Positions 23,624-32,753 of a stretch of DNA of 64,000 bases are shown here, piece by piece. The notes beneath the pieces were generated by a model. The model worked only from the letters and a program-made list of their open reading frames with translations, did not search any database and was not told where the DNA came from. The position numbers were made by a program, and so were the translations under genes. This DNA is from Clostridium magnum DSM 2767. Its GTDB lineage: Bacteria; Bacillota; Clostridia; Clostridiales; Clostridiaceae. The stretch is taken from positions 1 to 64,000 of the forward strand of contig NZ_LWAE01000001.1 in the NCBI RefSeq assembly GCF_001623875.1. Direction: 5' to 3'. Every line of letters begins with the position of its first letter. Positions within the stretch are counted from its first letter, which is position 1.

Positions 23624-24676
23624 TTACAATATATCAACCTTTTTAAATATATTATAAAATACAACAAGAAATATACAAAATACAATTCCAGAAAGGCCAT
23701 TAGCTTTGAGGCCAATAAATAATGCAGCTAAGACCGCTACAGGGTGAATACCTAATGACGAAGAAACTATTTTTGGTTCAATTATTTGTCTTACAATTGA
23801 TACAAGCACGTAGGAGATAACAATTCCAAATGCAGCAATATAGTTTTTGATAAAAAAGAAATAAATGATTGCAAGTGGAATATAAATTGCACCTATACCT
23901 AAAATAGGCAGAATATCAGCAATAGCGCATATAATACTTAAGATGACGGCATATTTAACTTTAAAAACTAAAAAAACTATTAATGTTTCTAAAAAAGTAA
24001 CACCTATTATGAGCAAATATGATAAAAGGTAGTTACCTAGCATTCTTTTTGTTTCAGAGAAAACATATGACATTTTATTTGTCTTATGAGGGAGAATACT
24101 TAATAGTTTATTTTTAGATGATGTCATGTCTTTTGTAAAAAAATAAGTAGTAAGTAAAGTAAATAATACAACCATTAAGATGTAGGGAATTGCTGTCAAG
24201 AAGCTAAGTAATATTGATACTACTTTACCTGTAACCTGTACAGTGATGTTTGATAACTTGGTAATGTAACTAGAAAAGTTTTTTTCTAATGTAGATATTA
24301 TATTAGGATCTAAGTTATCATAATATTTTTTTAGATTATCTAGAGAGTCATGTATAGTAGTTGAATTTTTAGATACATACAACTGAGCACTTTTTCCAAG
24401 CTGTATAGCCTCTTGCATTAAAATAGTTATGCCCCAAGATATAAGTATTGTTATCACTGCAAAAAAGATGATGGTTGATATTAAAGAAGCCAAGGATGAA
24501 TTAATTTTTAGCTTTTTAATAAGAAATTCAGTAGGCTTTCTCAATATTAATGCAAATATTAAAGCTAATACAAATGGCAATGTATAATTTAAGGTGCTAA
24601 AAAAAACAAAGAAAAGTATAGTATAAACTATAAAAAACAAAATTACTTTGTCAAACTTATCTATAATTTCATCCAT
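23624..24676 (-). CDS. AI-2E family transporter (PF01594-type membrane protein)
   Basis: The 350-residue protein has about eight hydrophobic segments: two pairs near the N terminus, a central soluble loop (about residues 85-150) and a C-terminal bundle. It includes the family-typical ILPILGIGAIYIPLAI and the following REIIEPKIVSSSLGIHPVAVLAAL-like stretch (here RQIIEPKIVSSSLGIHP). Members have been proposed to export autoinducer-2 or act as Na+/H+ antiporters, so the substrate cannot be assigned. It starts 10 bp after the aminotransferase gene and is probably co-transcribed with it. Confidence 0.85.
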   Translation of the reverse strand: MDEIIDKFDKVILFFIVYTILFFVFFSTLNYTLPFVLALIFALILRKPTEFLIKKLKINSSLASLISTIIFFAVITILISWGITILMQEAIQLGKSAQLYVSKNSTTIHDSLDNLKKYYDNLDPNIISTLEKNFSSYITKLSNITVQVTGKVVSILLSFLTAIPYILMVVLFTLLTTYFFTKDMTSSKNKLLSILPHKTNKMSYVFSETKRMLGNYLLSYLLIIGVTFLETLIVFLVFKVKYAVILSIICAIADILPILGIGAIYIPLAIIYFFFIKNYIAAFGIVISYVLVSIVRQIIEPKIVSSSLGIHPVAVLAALFIGLKANGLSGIVFCIFLVVFYNIFKKVDIL

Positions 24677-24685
24677 TAAATTTCA

Positions 24686-25840
24686 TCACATCCCTTTTAA
24701 TATTGAACTTAATGCATACAAAGTGTAGTCAATATCTTTTTTATCATTAAATGGTCCTAAGCTGAATCTTAAGGTTCCTTGTGGAAATGTACCAATAGTT
24801 TCATGAGCTGAAGGAGAACAGTGGAGGCCAGTTCTAGCCATTATACCAAATTCTCTATCAAGAATAAATCCTAGTTCGGCATTATTAATTTTATCTGAAT
24901 TTATAGATATAGTAGGAGTTCTTAAGAAAGCTTCTTTAGGCCCATAAAGTTTGATTGAGTTAATATTTAAAAGCTCATTAATAAAATGTTGGCATAACTC
25001 CCTTTCTTGATCTTGTATTGTTTTAACACCTTCTTCTAATATGTATTTTACACCGGAAAGCAGTCCTGCAATCCCAGGGGCATTTAATGTTCCACTCTCA
25101 AACTTATCAGGAAGAAAGTTTGGTTGAATAATGCTTTCAGATAAGCTACCGGTACCTCCCTCTATGAAAGCTGAAGCTTCATTGTTTAAGTACTCATCTA
25201 TTAAGAAACCACCGATACCTTGTGGCCCTAAAAGACTCTTATGGCCAGTAAAAGCTAAAGCACTACAATTAAGTTTATAAAAATCTATAGGGAGTGCTCC
25301 TGCGCTTTGTGCTGAATCTATTACAAAGTATATATTATTTTCCTTGCATATTTTCCCAATAGCTTCTAAGGGTTGAATGCTCCCTACTACATTCGAAGCA
25401 TGAGTAAAAACTACTAATTTAGTATTAGGTTTTATTGCTTTTTTAAAATCCTCAATATTTATTATGCCATCTTTTGAGCACTTAATTATGTCAATTTCAA
25501 TGTTCTTTTTTTCCTTAATCGAAAAAAGTGGTCTCATAACTGAATTATGTTCTATAGATGAGGTTATAATATGCCATTCATCCTTTATAATACTTTTTAA
25601 TATCATATTAAGTGATTGAGTTATATTTGATGTGAAAATCACATTTTCAAGCTTATCAAAATTAAAAAGTTCCATTAAAGCTTCCCTACAACTAAATATA
25701 ATTCTATCGCCTTCTAAAGCATTAGTGTATCCACCTCTACCAGGGTTTGCACCTATGTTTTTCATATAATTAAAAACAGAATAATAAACATCTTCTGGTT
25801 TTGGGTAACTAGTAGCAGAGTTATCTAAATAAACTTTCAT
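24686..25840 (-). CDS. Class V aminotransferase, cysteine desulfurase-like
   Basis: This 384-residue PLP enzyme starts VYLDNSATSYPKPEDV. The pyridoxal lysine is in AFTGHKSLLGPQGIGG, and the catalytic-loop cysteine is in ARTGLHCSPSAHETIG. It therefore has the parts needed to take sulfur from cysteine (or selenium from selenocysteine). The nearest families are NifS/CsdA-like proteins of clostridia; it is not iscS, since no iscU follows. Across a 344-bp gap, a divergent gene encodes a DUF3343 protein, a family proposed to be a Se/S carrier. The ATG follows GGAGG. Confidence 0.88.
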   Translation of the reverse strand: MKVYLDNSATSYPKPEDVYYSVFNYMKNIGANPGRGGYTNALEGDRIIFSCREALMELFNFDKLENVIFTSNITQSLNMILKSIIKDEWHIITSSIEHNSVMRPLFSIKEKKNIEIDIIKCSKDGIINIEDFKKAIKPNTKLVVFTHASNVVGSIQPLEAIGKICKENNIYFVIDSAQSAGALPIDFYKLNCSALAFTGHKSLLGPQGIGGFLIDEYLNNEASAFIEGGTGSLSESIIQPNFLPDKFESGTLNAPGIAGLLSGVKYILEEGVKTIQDQERELCQHFINELLNINSIKLYGPKEAFLRTPTISINSDKINNAELGFILDREFGIMARTGLHCSPSAHETIGTFPQGTLRFSLGPFNDKKDIDYTLYALSSILKGM

Positions 25841-26184
25841 ATTTTGCCTCCTAAATTGTTTAGTATATAAGAATTATAACATATGTAAAATAAATTGATA
25901 AGTTTACATAATGACGTAAGTTTTTTAAATTTTTATAAACTCATTTAGCAGATAACCTATTTAATATTATTTCTGTTATAATATAAAAAGAATTTATACT
26001 TTTATGCTATAAAATAATATGCAAGTTAACTTTGCTGAACATATATAATTTTACATATACAATTATTATAAACTATTATAAAATTCTATACATACAATTA
26101 TAAACTATGAAATAATTATTGTACATGAACACTAGGAAAATTTTAGAAGGGAGGACAGTTCAAATACAGAACTGAATTAGAGTT
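25841..26184. other. Divergent intergenic region
   Basis: This 344-bp AT-rich stretch has no gene. A minus-strand TATAAT (25873-25878) with TTATCA 17 bases upstream is a likely promoter for the aminotransferase. A plus-strand TGTTATAAT near 25973-25981 could serve the DUF3343 gene. Several short imperfect repeats of AATTATAAACTAT lie at 26055-26115. Confidence 0.5.
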
Positions 26185-26436
26185 ATGGATAAATACTACA
26201 TATTAACTTTTCAAAATACCCTTGGAGCTATTAATGGGGAAAGTACATTAAAAGAAAGAAAAATGAAAATAGAAATTATGCCGACACCAACATCTATTAC
26301 GAAAAGTTGCGGTATAAGTATAAAGGTTAAAAATGAAGATATAGATGAAATAAAGAAATTAGCAAGTGAAAATAAAATAAATATTAAAAATGTTTATTTT
26401 AAGGATGACTATGGATATAAGATATGTGAATTTTAG
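26185..26436 (+). CDS. DUF3343 protein (putative Se/S carrier-like)
   Basis: An 83-residue protein starting YYILTFQNTLGAINGES with a central motif PTPTSITKSCGISIKV, typical of DUF3343, whose single cysteine has been proposed to carry selenium or sulfur. The ATG at 26185 has no close ribosome-binding site. A GGGAGG lies about 30 bases upstream, separated by a small hairpin (CAGTTC/GAACTG, 26156-26174). An in-frame stop precedes the ATG, so the start cannot be far upstream. The divergent neighbour is a cysteine desulfurase-like gene. Confidence 0.8.
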   Translation: MDKYYILTFQNTLGAINGESTLKERKMKIEIMPTPTSITKSCGISIKVKNEDIDEIKKLASENKINIKNVYFKDDYGYKICEF

Positions 26437-26507
26437 ACTTAGTAAGGAATATATTGCAAGATAATCGTAAAGTCCATTGAATTAAAAGTAAACAAGTTTG
26501 GAGGTTT

Positions 26508-27392
26508 ATGGTGAAGAGTTTAAATTCATTGTTAAGCGTTAACTTGGATAGTGGTAGTATTAATTTAGGAAACTATAGTATAGAAAAACAAGATATATAT
26601 AATATTGGATCAACACTGATTAAAGTTATATTAATTTTAATAGCTATGTATTTAGTTGTTAAAATTGGAAATGGAATTATAAATAGGTATATTTCAAAGC
26701 AAAAAGGTTTTAGATTTTCATTGGATGATAAAAAGGCAAAGACAGTTGGAGCAGTTTTAAAAAGTGTACTTAGATATTCTGTTTATTTTTTTGGCGTTTT
26801 TTCATTAGTTGAGATTGTATTTCCAACTACAAAAATTGGATTGACTTTTGCAGGAATAGGCGGTGTAGCAGTTGGATTTGCTTCACAAAGCTTTATAAAA
26901 GATGTTATCAATGGATTCTTTATATTGTTTGAGGACCAATTTACAGTGGGGGATTATATTCATATTGATGATAAAGGAGGAATAGTAGAGAGTATTGAAC
27001 TTAGAGTTACAAAATTAAGGGACTTTAATGGTGACTTGCATACAATTCCTAATGGACTCATAACAAAGGTTACAAATCATTCTAGGGGAAATATAAAAAT
27101 AACAGTGGACGTGGATATAGCTTATGATGAGGATGTAGATAAGGCTATAGAAGTAATATCAAATCTTTGTAAAAGATTTAATGAAGAAAATAAAGAAGTT
27201 GTGGCAGAAGGAACTTCAGTTTTGGGAGTTCATGCTTTTAAAGAAGGTGGTATTACTATTAGGGTTGCAGGAAAAACAAAACCAATGACTCAATGGGATA
27301 CAGAAATGAAGCTTAGAAAAGAAATAAGAGAAACATTGAAAAGTGCAAATATAAGTATACCTTATCCTAAAGTGAGGCTAGTAAAGGAGTGA
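26508..27392 (+). CDS. Small-conductance mechanosensitive channel, MscS family
   Basis: The 294-residue membrane protein has an N-terminal membrane helix, a second near residues 85-105 and the pore helix GIGGVAVGFASQSFIKDVINGFF with the Gly/Ala packing pattern of MscS TM3. The beta domain follows (FTVGDYIHIDDKGGIVESIELRVTKLRDFNGDLHTIPNG), then a C-terminal alpha-beta domain. It releases solutes on hypo-osmotic shock. The start may be ATG 26508 or GTG 26511; the GGAGG spacing (3 versus 6) favours the GTG. It is followed after 4 bp by the DUF951 gene. Confidence 0.93.
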   Translation: MVKSLNSLLSVNLDSGSINLGNYSIEKQDIYNIGSTLIKVILILIAMYLVVKIGNGIINRYISKQKGFRFSLDDKKAKTVGAVLKSVLRYSVYFFGVFSLVEIVFPTTKIGLTFAGIGGVAVGFASQSFIKDVINGFFILFEDQFTVGDYIHIDDKGGIVESIELRVTKLRDFNGDLHTIPNGLITKVTNHSRGNIKITVDVDIAYDEDVDKAIEVISNLCKRFNEENKEVVAEGTSVLGVHAFKEGGITIRVAGKTKPMTQWDTEMKLRKEIRETLKSANISIPYPKVRLVKE

Positions 27393-27396
27393 TATC

Positions 27397-27594
27397 ATGG
27401 CAAAAATTTTCTATCTTGGAGATATAGTTGAAATGAAAAAAGAACACCCATGTGGTAGTAAGGAATGGGAAATAATAAGAATTGGAGCAGATATAAAAAT
27501 AAAGTGTTGCATCTGCAGCAGAATTGTTATGATCCCAAGAAGTAAGTTTGAGAAGGATGTAAAAAAAATTACAAAACAGAATGCACCAGATTAA
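27397..27594 (+). CDS. DUF951 family protein (YyzM-like)
   Basis: A 65-residue protein with YLGDIVEMKKEHPCGSKEWEI, IKCCICSRIVMIPRSKFEK and a basic tail, matching DUF951. The three clustered cysteines (KCCICSR) and the CGS could bind a metal. The family lies upstream of rpsF in many Firmicutes and its role is unknown. It is translated from the mscS transcript (gap 4 bp). Confidence 0.88.
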   Translation: MAKIFYLGDIVEMKKEHPCGSKEWEIIRIGADIKIKCCICSRIVMIPRSKFEKDVKKITKQNAPD

Positions 27595-27601
27595 AAATAT
27601 A

Positions 27602-27630
27602 TTGATTTTCCAATAAATAAGTGATAAAAT
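27602..27630 (+). promoter_or_regulatory. Promoter of rpsF-ssb-rpsR
   Basis: TTGATT (27602-27607), a 17-base spacer and TAAAAT (27625-27630) with an extended TG. The predicted start near 27637 lies just before the leader structure. Confidence 0.75.
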
Positions 27631-27640
27631 ATTGAGTTGT

Positions 27641-27681
27641 AGTCCCTGCTGTGAAAAACACAGCCGTTAGTCCAAGGGGAG
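27641..27681 (+). promoter_or_regulatory. rpsF leader, S6:S18 binding motif
   Basis: CTGTG-AAAAA-CACAG is immediately followed by CCG and then closed by an outer stem CCCT (27644-27647) with AGGG (27675-27678). A stem with a CCG bulge just before rpsF is the published S6:S18 autoregulatory motif, which mimics their 16S site. It would let excess S6:S18 repress rpsF-ssb-rpsR. Confidence 0.75.
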
Positions 27682-27694
27682 GAGGTGAAATCAA

Positions 27695-27982
27695 ATGAGA
27701 AAGTATGAAACTATATTTATATTACACCCATCATTAGACGAAGAAGCTGTTAAAGCTAACGTTGAGAAGTTTAAAGGTGTAATAGAAAATGGTGGAGGCG
27801 TAATAGAAAATGTTGATTTCTGGGGTAAGAGAAAGCTTGCTTATGAAATAAACAAAGTTGGTGAAGGTTATTACACTCTAGTACATTTCGATGCTAATCC
27901 TGAATTACCAAAAGAGTTAGACAGAGTATTCAGAATATCAGATGCTGTTGTAAGACACATAATTGTTAAAAATGAAAAATAG
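27695..27982 (+). CDS. rpsF: 30S ribosomal protein S6
   Basis: A 95-residue protein with the S6 pattern RKYETIFILHPSLDEEAV at the N terminus, the FWGKRKLAYEI stretch and GYYTLVHFDA. It binds the central domain of 16S as a heterodimer with S18, which is encoded two genes downstream. The ATG follows GGAGGAGG. It heads the rpsF-ssb-rpsR operon, with a promoter and an S6:S18 motif in its leader. Confidence 0.97.
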   Translation: MRKYETIFILHPSLDEEAVKANVEKFKGVIENGGGVIENVDFWGKRKLAYEINKVGEGYYTLVHFDANPELPKELDRVFRISDAVVRHIIVKNEK

Positions 27983-27994
27983 GTGGTGTTTTAA

Positions 27995-28441
27995 TTGAAT
28001 AAAGTTGTATTAATTGGAAGATTAACCAAGGATCCTGAGTTAAAATTCACTCCAGGAACTGGTACAGCTGTTGCCACCTTTACTATAGCCGTTGATAGAA
28101 GATTTTCTAAAGATGGTCAGAGAGAAGCCGATTTCATTCCCATAGTTGTATGGGGAAAGCAGGCTGAATCTACAGCAAATTACACAGGTAAGGGAAAACT
28201 TATCGGTATTAGTGGTAGAATTCAAACAAGAAGTTATGATGCTAAAGACGGTACTAAGAGATACGTTACTGAAGTCATTGCAGAAGAAGTTCAATTCCTT
28301 GAATGGGGAAATGGAAATAAAGCTGCAGGATCATCATTTAACGATAATATGTCTGGAGAATTTGGAAGAACTCAAGGTTTTAATCAAGGAACGTATGGAG
28401 AGGATATAACTCCAGTAGATGATGGAGATATCCCATTCTAA
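27995..28441 (+). CDS. ssb: Single-stranded DNA-binding protein
   Basis: The 148-residue protein has an N-terminal OB fold ([20 protein letters not shown], then the family stretch [12 protein letters not shown]), a Gly/Asn-rich linker and the acidic tip DDGDIPF, which recruits partner proteins. The start is TTG with AGGTGGTG upstream. It sits between rpsF and rpsR as in Bacillus ssbA, so it is the replicative SSB. Confidence 0.97.
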   Translation: MNKVVLIGRLTKDPELKFTPGTGTAVATFTIAVDRRFSKDGQREADFIPIVVWGKQAESTANYTGKGKLIGISGRIQTRSYDAKDGTKRYVTEVIAEEVQFLEWGNGNKAAGSSFNDNMSGEFGRTQGFNQGTYGEDITPVDDGDIPF

Positions 28442-28460
28442 AAGGTAAGGAGGGAGAAGC

Positions 28461-28712
28461 ATGGCATATAGAGAAGGCGGAAGAAATTCAGCTAAGATGA
28501 GAAGAGCTAAAAGAAAAGTTTGTGCTTTTTGTATGGATAAAGCTGAATTTATAGATTATAAAGATATAAATAAGTTAAGAAAATATGTTACTGAAAAAGG
28601 AAAAATTCTTCCAAGAAGAATTTCCGGTGCTTGCGCTAAGCATCAAAGATCACTTACTGATGCTATAAAGAGAGCAAGAAACATAGCATTATTACCATTT
28701 ACAACAGAATAA
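28461..28712 (+). CDS. rpsR: 30S ribosomal protein S18
   Basis: An 83-residue basic protein with the S18 core [27 protein letters not shown]. It contains CAFC near the N terminus and a further cysteine in GACAKHQ, as in zinc-type (C+) S18 proteins. A strong terminator follows at 28730-28761. Confidence 0.97.
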   Translation: MAYREGGRNSAKMRRAKRKVCAFCMDKAEFIDYKDINKLRKYVTEKGKILPRRISGACAKHQRSLTDAIKRARNIALLPFTTE

Positions 28713-28729
28713 TTAATAGAATTAAAATT

Positions 28730-28761
28730 AAAGTGAAGAATTTATATTCTTCACTTTTTTG
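28730..28761 (+). terminator. Intrinsic terminator after rpsR
   Basis: AAGTGAAGAAT / ATTCTTCACTT stem followed by TTTTT. The 218 bp between it and the next gene are AT-rich and show nothing else. Confidence 0.88.
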
Positions 28762-28979
28762 TTTTTAAAGTAGATAAACATGTCAATAATTATAAGTAAA
28801 AGTAAAATGTGTATAGGAATTATTTTATATTAAATAAATTTTTTATAATTATGTTTAATGTTATATAACAAATTATGTATAATAAGAATATGTAGTAACT
28901 AATTTTTAAAATAGGATAACCTTTATTGCATAAACAAATAAAAATCAATAAAATATAATTATAGTTATAGGGGGATTAT

Positions 28980-29297
28980 ATGAGAAAAGAAGATTTTAAT
29001 ATAATGCATAATGTAAAAGTAATAGAAGAATTAAAGGCAGAACTGTTATGCATAATTGGAGATTTTTTCAGATTACTTACCAGAGGAAGTAATGTAGCAC
29101 AGCAATCTATACTTGATTGCATTTCCGGGGCAATAATGATATTATACCTTTTATCAGAGCGGCTTGGGTATTCACATGCAGCAGTTGATGAAACCATGAA
29201 GAAGAAGCTTAAGCTGGGAATAATAGAAGAAGATAAAATTGAAAAGGAAGGAAGAGATCTAAGTAAGTTATATAATCATCTTAAGGAAAGAGAATAA
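28980..29297 (+). CDS. MazG-like family protein
   Basis: A 105-residue helical protein (KVIEELKAELLCIIGDFFRLL, then DCISGAIMILYLLSERLGYS) of the clostridial MazG-like family, related to all-alpha NTP pyrophosphohydrolases. The catalytic E-x-x-E pattern is only partly evident (IEELKAELL), so enzyme activity is uncertain. The ATG follows GGGGG. Its stop codon lies just before the start of the yybS-like gene, so the two are likely co-transcribed. Confidence 0.8.
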   Translation: MRKEDFNIMHNVKVIEELKAELLCIIGDFFRLLTRGSNVAQQSILDCISGAIMILYLLSERLGYSHAAVDETMKKKLKLGIIEEDKIEKEGRDLSKLYNHLKERE

Positions 29298-29308
29298 TGG
29301 AGGAAGAA

Positions 29309-30298
29309 ATGCAAAACAGAACTTATAATACTAAGGCAGTCATAGAAGCAGGATTAATTTCAGCCCTTATAGTAATAATTATGCTCTTAAATGTTTATAT
29401 GCCAATTTTTTTGGTTTTTGGTACATTTATTTTACCAGTACCTGTTACAGTACTTTATATTAGGCAGAATTATAAGATTACATTAGGTGCTGTGTTGGTA
29501 AGTGCTATACTTATAGCGATGCTTTATGATCCAATCTCAGCTTTAACATCTTCTATTTTATTTGGATCTACTGGAATTACTCTTGGATACTGTGTAAAAC
29601 ATGACAAAAAGTTTAGTACTACTATATTATTGTTAGCTATAGCATCAGCGATATCAGTAATAATAAACTTTGTTGTATTTTCAAGTTTAGTTAACAAAGA
29701 AGGAGTTATTGGACTTGTAAATCAAAATATAAAGATGTTAAATGAGTCTTTAAATATGAGTAAAGACTTATATGGTAAAATGGGGGTGCCTAGTGAGCAA
29801 TTTGCTCAGATAGAAAAGTCTTTTTCTATTTTCACAACAGATTTTATATTAAAGCTTATGCCTGCTGCACTAGTGATTATGTCATTTAGTTCAGCATATT
29901 TTAACTATATTATAACTAAATCCATACTTAAAAAGTTAAGATATAACATAAAAGATGTTAAACCTTTTAATGAGATATATATTAATACCAGAGTGGGAAC
30001 CATAGTGGTTTTATCTCTTATAGTAGGAATTCTGCTTAGTAAAAATAAGATTACTATAGGAGAATACATTACCAGTTCCTCACAAATTATACTGCAACTT
30101 ATATTTGTATTAGATGGGTTGGCCGTAGCTTGGTACTATTTAAAAAATAAATTTAACATGTCAAAAATGATTATAGTATTAATATTGATTTTTACTGCTA
30201 CTTCACAGATTTCTATTATTTACATGTATTTGGGGTTTATAGATATGATTGTTGATTTCAGAAAACTTGACCCATACAGGAGGCTTATAAAAGAATAA
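29309..30298 (+). CDS. DUF2232 membrane protein, YybS-like
   Basis: A roughly 329-residue protein with about eight membrane segments and few charged loops, of the YybS/DUF2232 family. It lies directly before gdpP, as in Bacillus (yybS-yybT). I prefer ATG 29309, 5 bases after GGAGG; an upstream ATG at 29297 overlaps the previous stop codon (TAATG). The general fold resembles the substrate-binding S component of ECF transporters, but no substrate can be inferred. Confidence 0.85.
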   Translation: MQNRTYNTKAVIEAGLISALIVIIMLLNVYMPIFLVFGTFILPVPVTVLYIRQNYKITLGAVLVSAILIAMLYDPISALTSSILFGSTGITLGYCVKHDKKFSTTILLLAIASAISVIINFVVFSSLVNKEGVIGLVNQNIKMLNESLNMSKDLYGKMGVPSEQFAQIEKSFSIFTTDFILKLMPAALVIMSFSSAYFNYIITKSILKKLRYNIKDVKPFNEIYINTRVGTIVVLSLIVGILLSKNKITIGEYITSSSQIILQLIFVLDGLAVAWYYLKNKFNMSKMIIVLILIFTATSQISIIYMYLGFIDMIVDFRKLDPYRRLIKE

Positions 30299-30312
30299 CT
30301 GGAGGCTTTTTA

Positions 30313-32298
30313 ATGGATAATAAATACAATTACTTTATAACAAGTAATAAAATGTATATGATAATAATAGCAGTACTTATCTTAATATTAATAATTTATG
30401 GTCATACTTTAGTAGGGATGATATCTGTAACTTTATATGGATTACTTGTAGTGTATAATATAAAGAATACCAAGTACAGAAAGAGTGAATGGAAAAAATT
30501 TATAGAAGATTTTTCAGCTAAATTAGATAACGCTACAAGGACTACACTTGTAAAGCTTCCATTTCCAATGACTATAATTGGAGCGGATGGAGATATACTT
30601 TGGTATAACCAGAACTTTTTAACAGTACTGAAGGGTGAGGATATACTGGGAAAGAATATCAAAGGAATGATTAAAGAATTTAACTTAAGACAAGTTTTAG
30701 ATGGTAAAGAAAATGTATTTAGGTATGCTAAATTAAGAAGCAGATACTATGATATATACGCAAATGTTGTAGATGCTACAGAAAATTCAAAGGATAAAAT
30801 AGTTATCTTATATTTTTATGATGTTACAGATGTTTATAAAATTGTAGAGAATATAGAATTAAATAAAGAAACTGCAATGCTTATAGAAGTAGATAATTTT
30901 GATGATGTTATAAAAACAATTGATGAAGATAAAAGACCTCTTATAATAGCTGAAATAGAAAGAACAATAAATAGTTATGCTCAAAGTTTAAACGCCATGA
31001 CTAGAAAATATGAGGAAAATAAATATATTCTATCTGTGCAAAACAAATATATCGAAAAAGAGATGGAAAAAAAGTTTGAAATATTAGATAATATAAGAGA
31101 AATAAATATGGGAAACAAGTTTGCAGTAACTTTGAGTGTAGGAGTAGGACGAGGCGGAGATAGCCCGATGAAAAATGAAAGATACGCTGTATCAGCAAAG
31201 GAATTAGCTCTTGGACGAGGTGGAGATCAAGCTATAGTTAAAAATGGAGAAAAGCTTTCATTTTATGGAGGAAAAACTAAAGAAGTGGAAAAAAGAACGA
31301 AGGTTAGAGCAAGAGTTATTGCTCATGCTTTAGTTGACTTAATAAATGAAAGTAGTAAGGTCTTTATAATGGGACATATAAATCCAGATATAGATTGTTT
31401 AGGTTCAGCAGTAGGACTTTATAGAGCTGTTAATTCCTTACAAAAAGATTGCTACATAATGTTTGATCAAACAAATAATAGTGTAAAACCAATTCTAGAA
31501 AAGATTAAATCTGAAGAAGATTATGAAGGTGTATTTATAAATAGTAGAGAGTGTATAGAAAATATGGATGAAAATAGTCTCTTGATTCTCGTAGATGTAC
31601 ATAGCAGAGGATATGTACAAAATATCAGTGTAGTAGATAACTCTAAACGAATAGTTATAGTTGATCATCATAGAAAGTCTACGGATTTTATAGAAGGAGC
31701 AATTTTAAGTTATATAGAAGCGTATGCTTCATCAACAGCTGAATTAGTCACAGAAATGCTTCCTTATATGGTTGAAAAGTTAAAAGTAAAAGCTATAGAA
31801 GCAGAAGCACTTCTTGCTGGTATTTTTGTTGATACAAAGAATTTTTGTGTTAAAACAGGTGTAAGAACTTTTGAAGCGGCTTCTTTTTTAAGGAGACTTG
31901 GAGCAGATACTATAGATGTAAAAAAATTTTTTGCAGATGATTTAGATACTTATTTAAAAAGAGCTGAAATTATAAAATCTGCAAAAGTATTTAATAATAT
32001 TGCCATAGCCATATGCCCTGAAGAAATAGAAGATCCTGTATTAGCTGCACAAGCAGCGGATGAGCTGCTAAATATTACAGGTATCCAAGCGTCTTTTGTT
32101 TTTGTTAAAATAAAAGACGAGATACTTGTAAGTGGAAGATCCCTTGCGGATGTGAATGTACAGATAATACTCGAGTCCCTAGGCGGAGGAGGCCATATGA
32201 CTATGGCAGGAGCAAAATTCAAATCAATAACAATAGATGAAGCTCTAGAAAAACTAAAAGATGCCATAGGCAAATATATTAGGGAAGGTGAAGAGTAA
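30313..32298 (+). CDS. gdpP: Cyclic-di-AMP phosphodiesterase GdpP
   Basis: The 661-residue protein has two N-terminal membrane helices, a PAS-like domain (about residues 75-160), a degenerate GGDEF domain (SVGVGRGGD in place of the GGDEF loop) and a C-terminal DHH/DHHA1 phosphodiesterase. The metal motifs are [21 protein letters not shown] and VDHHRKS, with the DHHA1 loop [11 protein letters not shown]. It hydrolyses c-di-AMP and so sets potassium and wall homeostasis in Firmicutes. It lies 15 bp after yybS and overlaps rplI by 1 bp (TAATG). Confidence 0.96.
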   Translation: MDNKYNYFITSNKMYMIIIAVLILILIIYGHTLVGMISVTLYGLLVVYNIKNTKYRKSEWKKFIEDFSAKLDNATRTTLVKLPFPMTIIGADGDILWYNQNFLTVLKGEDILGKNIKGMIKEFNLRQVLDGKENVFRYAKLRSRYYDIYANVVDATENSKDKIVILYFYDVTDVYKIVENIELNKETAMLIEVDNFDDVIKTIDEDKRPLIIAEIERTINSYAQSLNAMTRKYEENKYILSVQNKYIEKEMEKKFEILDNIREINMGNKFAVTLSVGVGRGGDSPMKNERYAVSAKELALGRGGDQAIVKNGEKLSFYGGKTKEVEKRTKVRARVIAHALVDLINESSKVFIMGHINPDIDCLGSAVGLYRAVNSLQKDCYIMFDQTNNSVKPILEKIKSEEDYEGVFINSRECIENMDENSLLILVDVHSRGYVQNISVVDNSKRIVIVDHHRKSTDFIEGAILSYIEAYASSTAELVTEMLPYMVEKLKVKAIEAEALLAGIFVDTKNFCVKTGVRTFEAASFLRRLGADTIDVKKFFADDLDTYLKRAEIIKSAKVFNNIAIAICPEEIEDPVLAAQAADELLNITGIQASFVFVKIKDEILVSGRSLADVNVQIILESLGGGGHMTMAGAKFKSITIDEALEKLKDAIGKYIREGEE

Positions 32299-32741
32299 TG
32301 AAAGTTATATTATTAAAAGATGTAAAATCAATGGGAAAAAAAGGAGATTTAGTAAGTGCCTCTGATGGATATGCAAGAAACTATTTGTTTCCGAGAGGAC
32401 TTGCACAAGAAGCTACAGAGGGAAATCTTCATATTTTAAATAATAAAAAAGAAGCTGAGAGAAGACAAAAGCTCGCAGAAATAGAGGCGGCTCAAAAACT
32501 AGCAGAAAGCCTTAAAGGTAAGGAAATAAAACTTACAGTTAAATCAGGAGAAAATGGAAGATTATTTGGGTCAATAACTGGTAAGGATATAGCAGATGAA
32601 TTAAACAAAAACTTTAATGTAAATGTAGATAAGAGAAAGATTGTAGTTGATGTGATAAGACAACTTGGAATATATGATGTAGAGGTAAAATTATATCCTG
32701 AAATTTCTACCAAGATTAAACTGGTGGTTTCAGAAAAATAA
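32298..32741 (+). CDS. rplI: 50S ribosomal protein L9
   Basis: A 147-residue protein. The N-terminal domain ([34 protein letters not shown], of which the [11 protein letters not shown] signature is diagnostic) is joined by a long charged helix to the C-terminal domain. The gene starts within the gdpP stop codon (TAATG), which implies translational coupling. The order gdpP-rplI-lonC-dnaB is common in clostridia. Confidence 0.97.
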   Translation: MKVILLKDVKSMGKKGDLVSASDGYARNYLFPRGLAQEATEGNLHILNNKKEAERRQKLAEIEAAQKLAESLKGKEIKLTVKSGENGRLFGSITGKDIADELNKNFNVNVDKRKIVVDVIRQLGIYDVEVKLYPEISTKIKLVVSEK

Positions 32742-32753
32742 GGGGGAAACCGT

